Source: JBDLID01 sp039715055 (GTDB lineage Bacteria; Desulfobacterota; Desulfobulbia; Desulfobulbales; Desulfocapsaceae). From it: a stretch of 15,509 bases of DNA. Shown in pieces: positions 11,770-15,509 of this stretch. Made by a program: the position numbers and the translations under genes. Positions within the stretch are counted from its first letter, which is position 1. Every line of letters begins with the position of its first letter. The notes under the pieces are model-generated. The model was given only the letters and a program-made list of their open reading frames with translations. It did no database searches and was not told the origin of the DNA. The stretch covers positions 1-15,509 of the forward strand of contig JBDLID010000072.1 in NCBI GenBank assembly GCA_039715055.1, read 5' to 3'.

Positions 11770-13290
11770 CTATTTTCGTTTTCGATAATCCCTGATCTTC
11801 TGCTGCCAGAGCTGTGGCCCGCTCTTGTGAACCGATTCTCCCTCGCTGGTGACCGCCACGGTCACCGGCATGTCCTCGACAGTAAACTCGTAGATAGCCT
11901 CCATGCCGAGATCCTCAAAGGCAAGAACCTTTGATTTCTTGATGGCTTTGGAAACCAGGTAGGCAGCGCCGCCCACTGCCATGAAATAGACTGCACCGTG
12001 TTTTTTAATCGATTCAATAGCGACCTCACCACGTTCGGATTTGCCGATCATGCCGAACAATCCAAGTTCGCCGAGCATCATATCGCTGTAGTGATCCATC
12101 CGGGACGAGGTGGTTGGTCCGGCCGGTCCCACCACTTCATCCCCAACCGGGTCGACAGGGCCCACGTAGTAGATGAACTTTCCCTTGAAGTCGATACCCT
12201 CCGGCAGTGATTCCCCTCTGGCCAGCACCTCGCTGATGCGGCGGTGGGCAGCGTCACGGCCGGTGAGGATGGTACCGGACAGCAGCAGAGTCTCGCCCGG
12301 CTGAAAGGTGGCCAGCTCCTCTTTGCTGATTCCGTCGAGGTTGACACGTTTGACACCACTGCCCACCTCCCAGTCGATTTCCGGCCAGTCTTCCAGGCGC
12401 GGCACCAGCGGTTCCGCGGGACCGCTGCCGTCGAGAGTAAAGTGGCAGTGGCGGGTGGCGGCACAGTTGGGGATGATCGCCACCGGCAGCGATACGGCGT
12501 GGGTGGGGTAGTCGCGAACCTTGACGTCGAGCACCGTGGTAAGCCCGCCCACCCCCTGGGCACCTATGCCGAGATCATTGATCTTTTCGTAGAGCTCCAG
12601 CCGCAGCTCCTCGGCATGGTTGGCTGGCCCGCGTTGCCGCAGTTCATCAATATCGATCGGGTCGAGCAATGACTCCTTGGCAAGCACCATGGCCTTGTCC
12701 GCTGTTCCACCGATGCCTATGCCGAGAATTCCCGGCGGACACCAGCCGGCACCCATGGTGGGCACCGTTTTCAGGACCCAGTCAACCACCGAATCGCCGG
12801 GATTGAGAACGGTGAACTTGGACTTGTTTTCTGAGCCGCCGCCTTTGGCGGCCAGGTGTATCGTCACCGTGTTGCCGGGAACCAGTTCGGTGTAGACCAC
12901 GGCAGGGGTGTTGTCGCCGGTGTTCCTGCGTTTGCCGGCAGGGTCGGCCAGCACGGATTTACGCAACGGGTTGTCTGTGTTGCAGTAGGCACGGCGCACC
13001 CCCTCGTTGACCAGTTCAAGAAGCGATGAAGCGGTTTCAAATCGGCACTCCATGCCTATTTTGATAAAGGCGGTGACAATACCGGTGTCCTGGCAGATGG
13101 GGCGCTGGCCCATGGCCGCCATCCTTGAGTTGATCAGGATCTGGGCCATGGCGTCTCTGGCGGGACGGCTTTCCTCTTTTTCATAGGCCCGGGCCATGGC
13201 AGAGATAAAGTCTCTTGGATGGGCATATGAGATGGCCTGGAGATGGTCGGCCACGGATTCAATGAAGTCTTCTTCCCTGATGATGGTCAT
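11770..13290 (-). CDS. fumA: Fumarate hydratase, class I (Fe-S, single chain)
   Basis: A 506-residue fumarase that interconverts fumarate and malate in the cytoplasm, part of the TCA cycle or the fumarate branch of anaerobes. The N-terminal alpha domain carries the three cysteines expected to bind the [4Fe-4S] cluster: CQDTG (Cys66), GWCPPG (Cys184) and NCAATRH (Cys276). GIGIGGTADKA and GVGGLTTVLDV are family motifs. The C-terminal beta domain begins near 325 and contains GPAGPTTSSRMDHY. Fusion of both domains gives the FumA/FumB-like single-chain type. It is shorter than the 548-residue E. coli enzyme but complete. GGAG lies 7 nt before the ATG. It follows the beta-helix gene by 20 nt and is likely co-transcribed with it. 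Confidence 0.95.
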   Translation of the reverse strand: MTIIREEDFIESVADHLQAISYAHPRDFISAMARAYEKEESRPARDAMAQILINSRMAAMGQRPICQDTGIVTAFIKIGMECRFETASSLLELVNEGVRRAYCNTDNPLRKSVLADPAGKRRNTGDNTPAVVYTELVPGNTVTIHLAAKGGGSENKSKFTVLNPGDSVVDWVLKTVPTMGAGWCPPGILGIGIGGTADKAMVLAKESLLDPIDIDELRQRGPANHAEELRLELYEKINDLGIGAQGVGGLTTVLDVKVRDYPTHAVSLPVAIIPNCAATRHCHFTLDGSGPAEPLVPRLEDWPEIDWEVGSGVKRVNLDGISKEELATFQPGETLLLSGTILTGRDAAHRRISEVLARGESLPEGIDFKGKFIYYVGPVDPVGDEVVGPAGPTTSSRMDHYSDMMLGELGLFGMIGKSERGEVAIESIKKHGAVYFMAVGGAAYLVSKAIKKSKVLAFEDLGMEAIYEFTVEDMPVTVAVTSEGESVHKSGPQLWQQKIRDYRKRK

Positions 13291-13310
13291 ATCCTGGCTC
13301 CGTAGGAGAA

Positions 13311-14114
13311 TTAACGAATGATTGATTTCGGGGGGTGATAACCGGACAGCGCCGTGGTGTTGGGCATGAGGATTGAACCGGGCGAGAGCAGTGTCCCCGG
13401 ATTGGTCACCGAGTTGCAGCCGGTCTGGGCCGCATCTCCCAGAATTGCCCCGAATTTCCGGCGGCCGGTATCCACCAGTTTATCTTTTGTTCGGATGGAG
13501 ACGTTGCCGGGAAGAAACTTGAGGTTGGCAAATTTGGTTCCTGCCCCGAGATTGGCGTTGCAGCCGAGGATGGAGTCGCCCAGGTAGGCGAAGTGACCGG
13601 CTTTGGCATGGTTGAGGAAGATGGAATGTTTGACCTCAGTGGTGTGGCCGACAACACACGATTTGCCGATGAGGCAGTAACCGCGCATATAGGCCCCCTG
13701 TCTGACTTCGCTGCAGTCGCCGATAATGGCCGGAGATTTGATCATCGCCCCGGATTCGATGAGCACCCCATGGCCGATCTTAACCTGGTCTCCAAGGAGG
13801 AAGGCGCCGGCCATGATGACAGATGCTCCTTCAAGCCTGGCTTCGCCGCGCATGATCTGCAGTTCACATTTCGTGGCGTCGCCGTAAAATATCTCGAATT
13901 CTGAACCACGAAGGATCTGGCCCTCATAGAGGACAACTGTTTCCGGAACGGGGACTCCAACAGGCAGGAGGGGGTGAGACCGTTCAGAGTATGAAAATTC
14001 ATCCATATAGGCTTTGAGGTTGTCTAACCCCGACCAGACTTGATTCTCCAGGCTGGGGAAGAGAGAGGGGTGGTCGAACTGGTCAAGGTCGAAAAAGGAT
14101 TGGACACTGAGCAT
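13311..14114 (-). CDS. Left-handed beta-helix (hexapeptide repeat) GlmU-C-like protein
   Basis: A 267-residue protein whose region from about 60 to 255 consists of hexapeptide repeats, for example ASVIMAGAFLLGDQVKIGHG, SPAIIGDCSEVRQGAYMRG and KSCVVGHTTEVKHSIF. These build a trimeric left-handed beta-helix. HFAYLGDSILGCNANLGAGT closely resembles the acetyl-CoA/sugar site of GlmU C-terminal domains and of related sugar-nucleotide transferases. There is no N-terminal pyrophosphorylase domain: the first 60 residues lack the LAAGxGTRM motif. It may be a stand-alone acyl- or acetyltransferase, or a partner of a separate nucleotidyltransferase; the substrate is unknown. AAGGAG lies 7 nt before the ATG, and a promoter lies at 14168-14196. 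It heads the transcript with fumarase. Confidence 0.85.
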   Translation of the reverse strand: MLSVQSFFDLDQFDHPSLFPSLENQVWSGLDNLKAYMDEFSYSERSHPLLPVGVPVPETVVLYEGQILRGSEFEIFYGDATKCELQIMRGEARLEGASVIMAGAFLLGDQVKIGHGVLIESGAMIKSPAIIGDCSEVRQGAYMRGYCLIGKSCVVGHTTEVKHSIFLNHAKAGHFAYLGDSILGCNANLGAGTKFANLKFLPGNVSIRTKDKLVDTGRRKFGAILGDAAQTGCNSVTNPGTLLSPGSILMPNTTALSGYHPPKSIIR

Positions 14115-14167
14115 GGACTCTCCTTGCTGCTAAACGGCTGAAAAAGGAATATTTACTGATAAACAGC

Positions 14168-14196
14168 ATTATATTACTCAAAAAAACTGATCTCCA
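14168..14196 (-). promoter_or_regulatory. Sigma-70-type promoter for the beta-helix/fumarase operon
   Basis: Read on the minus strand, TGGAGA (14196-14191) is followed by a 17-bp spacer and a perfect TATAAT (14173-14168). The -35 element matches four of six positions. Transcription would start near 14161, giving a leader of about 47 nt. It lies in the 276-bp divergent region shared with lon. Confidence 0.45.
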
Positions 14197-14334
14197 AAAG
14201 AGGTCATTTGTCATCTTGACTAAAATGGTTTCCATGTTTAGTTTTTCCACGCATTTTTGATACACTACTTTCAATCCTTACTGAAGTTCGTTTGAGACTG
14301 TTTGCCTTTTCGGAGCACGTCAGGAGCTTTAGTA

Positions 14335-14343
14335 ATGATCTAG
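14335..14343 (+). other. Start-stop-like mini-ORF (Met-Ile-stop) in the lon leader
   Basis: AGGAG (14322-14326), an 8-nt spacer, then ATG ATC TAG. The ribosome-binding site is as good as that of many genes, yet the frame is two codons long. It lies 47 nt upstream of the lon start. It may be chance or a minimal upstream ORF that affects lon expression. Confidence 0.2.
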
Positions 14344-14390
14344 ATTTGATTAAAATTTTTTCGAATTGAGAATCCCTTCAGGAGGTTTTT

Positions 14391-15509
14391 GTGGATTTTG
14401 ACGATACCCTGTCCATTGGTATGGACGATTTGACCAGCAATGAAGAGGTGGAGATCCCGGATGACATGCCCATGATGGCAGTCCGTGACGTGGTGGTCTT
14501 CAATTACATGATTATCCCGCTCTTTGTCGGTCGTCCCGGATCCGTTGAATCGGTCAACGAGGCGCTGGCCGGCGACAAGCTGCTGATGCTCGTTACTCAG
14601 AAGGACGCCACCCGTGACAATCCGGAGCCCGATGACCTCTACTCCATCGGTATGGTCTGTACGGTGATGCGGACCCTCAAACTGCCTGACGGCCGTCTCA
14701 AGGTTCTGGTTCAGGCGGTGGCCAAGGCGAAAATTGTCGAGTATCTGCAGCAGGACCCGTCCTATCAGGTCAAGGTTGAGGTGATCACTGAGGAGACGGT
14801 TGAGGAGATCACCGTCGAGGTTGAGGCGCTGATGCGTACTGTTCGTGAACAGACGGAAAAGATCATGTCGCTGCGCGGCATCCTCTCATCAGACCTGATG
14901 ATGATCATCAACAATATTGAAGATCCCGGCAGGCTTGCGGATCTGGTCGGTTCAAACCTTCGTCTCAAGATAACGGAATCTCAGCGGATTCTGGAAGAGA
15001 CCGATCCCGTCAGCCGTCTTCGACTTGTCAACGCGCTGCTGTCCAAAGAGCTCGAAGTATCAACGGTCCAGGCCAAGATCCAGTCGGACGCCAAAGAGGA
15101 AATGTCCAGATCCCAGCGCGAGTATTATCTGCGCGAACAGCTTCATGCCCTGCAGAAAGAGCTTGGTGATGCTGATGAACGCGGCCAGGAGATCGATGAG
15201 CTCTATAAGCGGCTGAAAAAGACGAAAATGCCCAAGGAGTCCCGCAAGGAGACCAAAAAGCAGATTCGCCGCATGGAGATGATGCACCCCGACTCCTCTG
15301 AAGCCACCATCATCCGGACCTATATTGACTGGCTCCTTGATGTGCCCTGGAAAAAGGGAACCAAGGACCGCCTTGATCTCATCGAGGCAAAAAAGGTGCT
15401 TGATGAGGATCACTACGGCCTGGAGAAAATCAAGGAAAGGATCCTTGAATACCTGGCAGTACGTAAACTCAACAGTTCGACCAAGGGGCCCATCCTCTGT
15501 TTTGTCGGA
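14391..15509 (+). CDS. lon: ATP-dependent protease Lon, N-terminal part (cut by right edge)
   Basis: The visible 373 residues are the N-terminal half of Lon, the AAA+ serine protease that removes damaged and regulatory proteins. The substrate-binding LAN domain runs from about 25 to 225 (MPMMAVRDVVVFNYMIIPL..., LPDGRLKVLVQAV). A helical linker follows with the Lon signature REYYLREQLHALQKELG, then WLLDVPW and DEDHYGLEKIKERILEYLAVRKL. The window ends in GPILCFVG, just before the rest of the Walker A motif, so the ATPase and Ser-Lys protease domains lie outside. The start is a GTG with a strong AGGAGG 5 nt upstream; in-frame ATG codons further in would delete conserved N-terminal sequence. Confidence 0.95.
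   Translation, partial: MDFDDTLSIGMDDLTSNEEVEIPDDMPMMAVRDVVVFNYMIIPLFVGRPGSVESVNEALAGDKLLMLVTQKDATRDNPEPDDLYSIGMVCTVMRTLKLPDGRLKVLVQAVAKAKIVEYLQQDPSYQVKVEVITEETVEEITVEVEALMRTVREQTEKIMSLRGILSSDLMMIINNIEDPGRLADLVGSNLRLKITESQRILEETDPVSRLRLVNALLSKELEVSTVQAKIQSDAKEEMSRSQREYYLREQLHALQKELGDADERGQEIDELYKRLKKTKMPKESRKETKKQIRRMEMMHPDSSEATIIRTYIDWLLDVPWKKGTKDRLDLIEAKKVLDEDHYGLEKIKERILEYLAVRKLNSSTKGPILCFVG

Noticed and set aside
14216..14244. TTGACT-17-TAGTTT as the lon promoter, or a sigma-32 site starting at CTTGACT
   Set aside because: The -10 element matches only three of six positions, and the spacing to CCAT is too short for a heat-shock promoter.

Overview
The window looks like a chromosomal segment of an anaerobic, diderm bacterium, most likely a Desulfobacterota ('deltaproteobacterial', Desulfobulbales-like) species. 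This is an inference from gene content: a single-chain Fe-S class I fumarase, a bifunctional PBP1B with a partner lipoprotein, DUF1538 membrane proteins with a PII-like partner, a SpeD/DUF350 pair and Lon. There is no rRNA, tRNA, CRISPR array, prophage or complete insertion sequence.

Layout. 1-676 (+): the tail of an unidentified gene and a small membrane-anchored protein. 769-2598 (-): an orphan PAS/HAMP sensor histidine kinase. 2599-3199: a gene-free stretch that holds a 166-bp palindromic mobile element (2691-2856) and several hairpins. 3200-4037 (-): a SpeD-like pyruvoyl decarboxylase and a 5'-truncated DUF350 membrane protein, apparently the remnant of a larger polyamine-linked operon. 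4194-8107 (+): an MBL-fold hydrolase with its own promoter, then mrcB (PBP1B) and a TPR lipoprotein that resembles LpoP in position and architecture. 8167-10667 (-): two paralogous DUF1538 membrane proteins, a PII-like protein and a two-CBS-domain protein, best read as a nucleotide-regulated transporter. 10779-10814: a 36-bp minimal copy of the 2691-2856 element. 10940-11705 (-): two small AT-rich genes, one roadblock-like and one four-helix membrane protein. 11770-14114 (-): fumarase preceded by a left-handed beta-helix (GlmU-like) protein. 14391 to the right edge (+): the start of Lon.

Most notable points. (1) Two copies of one palindromic element have identical 17-bp ends, opposite orientation and different target-site duplications. 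One has a 132-bp core; the other is only the two ends joined by CG. (2) The SpeD homologue has Gln-Gln-Ser where AdoMet decarboxylases have Glu-Ser-His at the self-cleavage site, and its DUF350 partner lacks its N-terminal part. (3) The DUF1538-DUF1538-PII-CBS cluster joins an ill-characterised transporter family to two adenylate-sensing folds. (4) mrcB is followed 14 nt later by a TPR lipoprotein, the arrangement known for LpoP in Pseudomonas.
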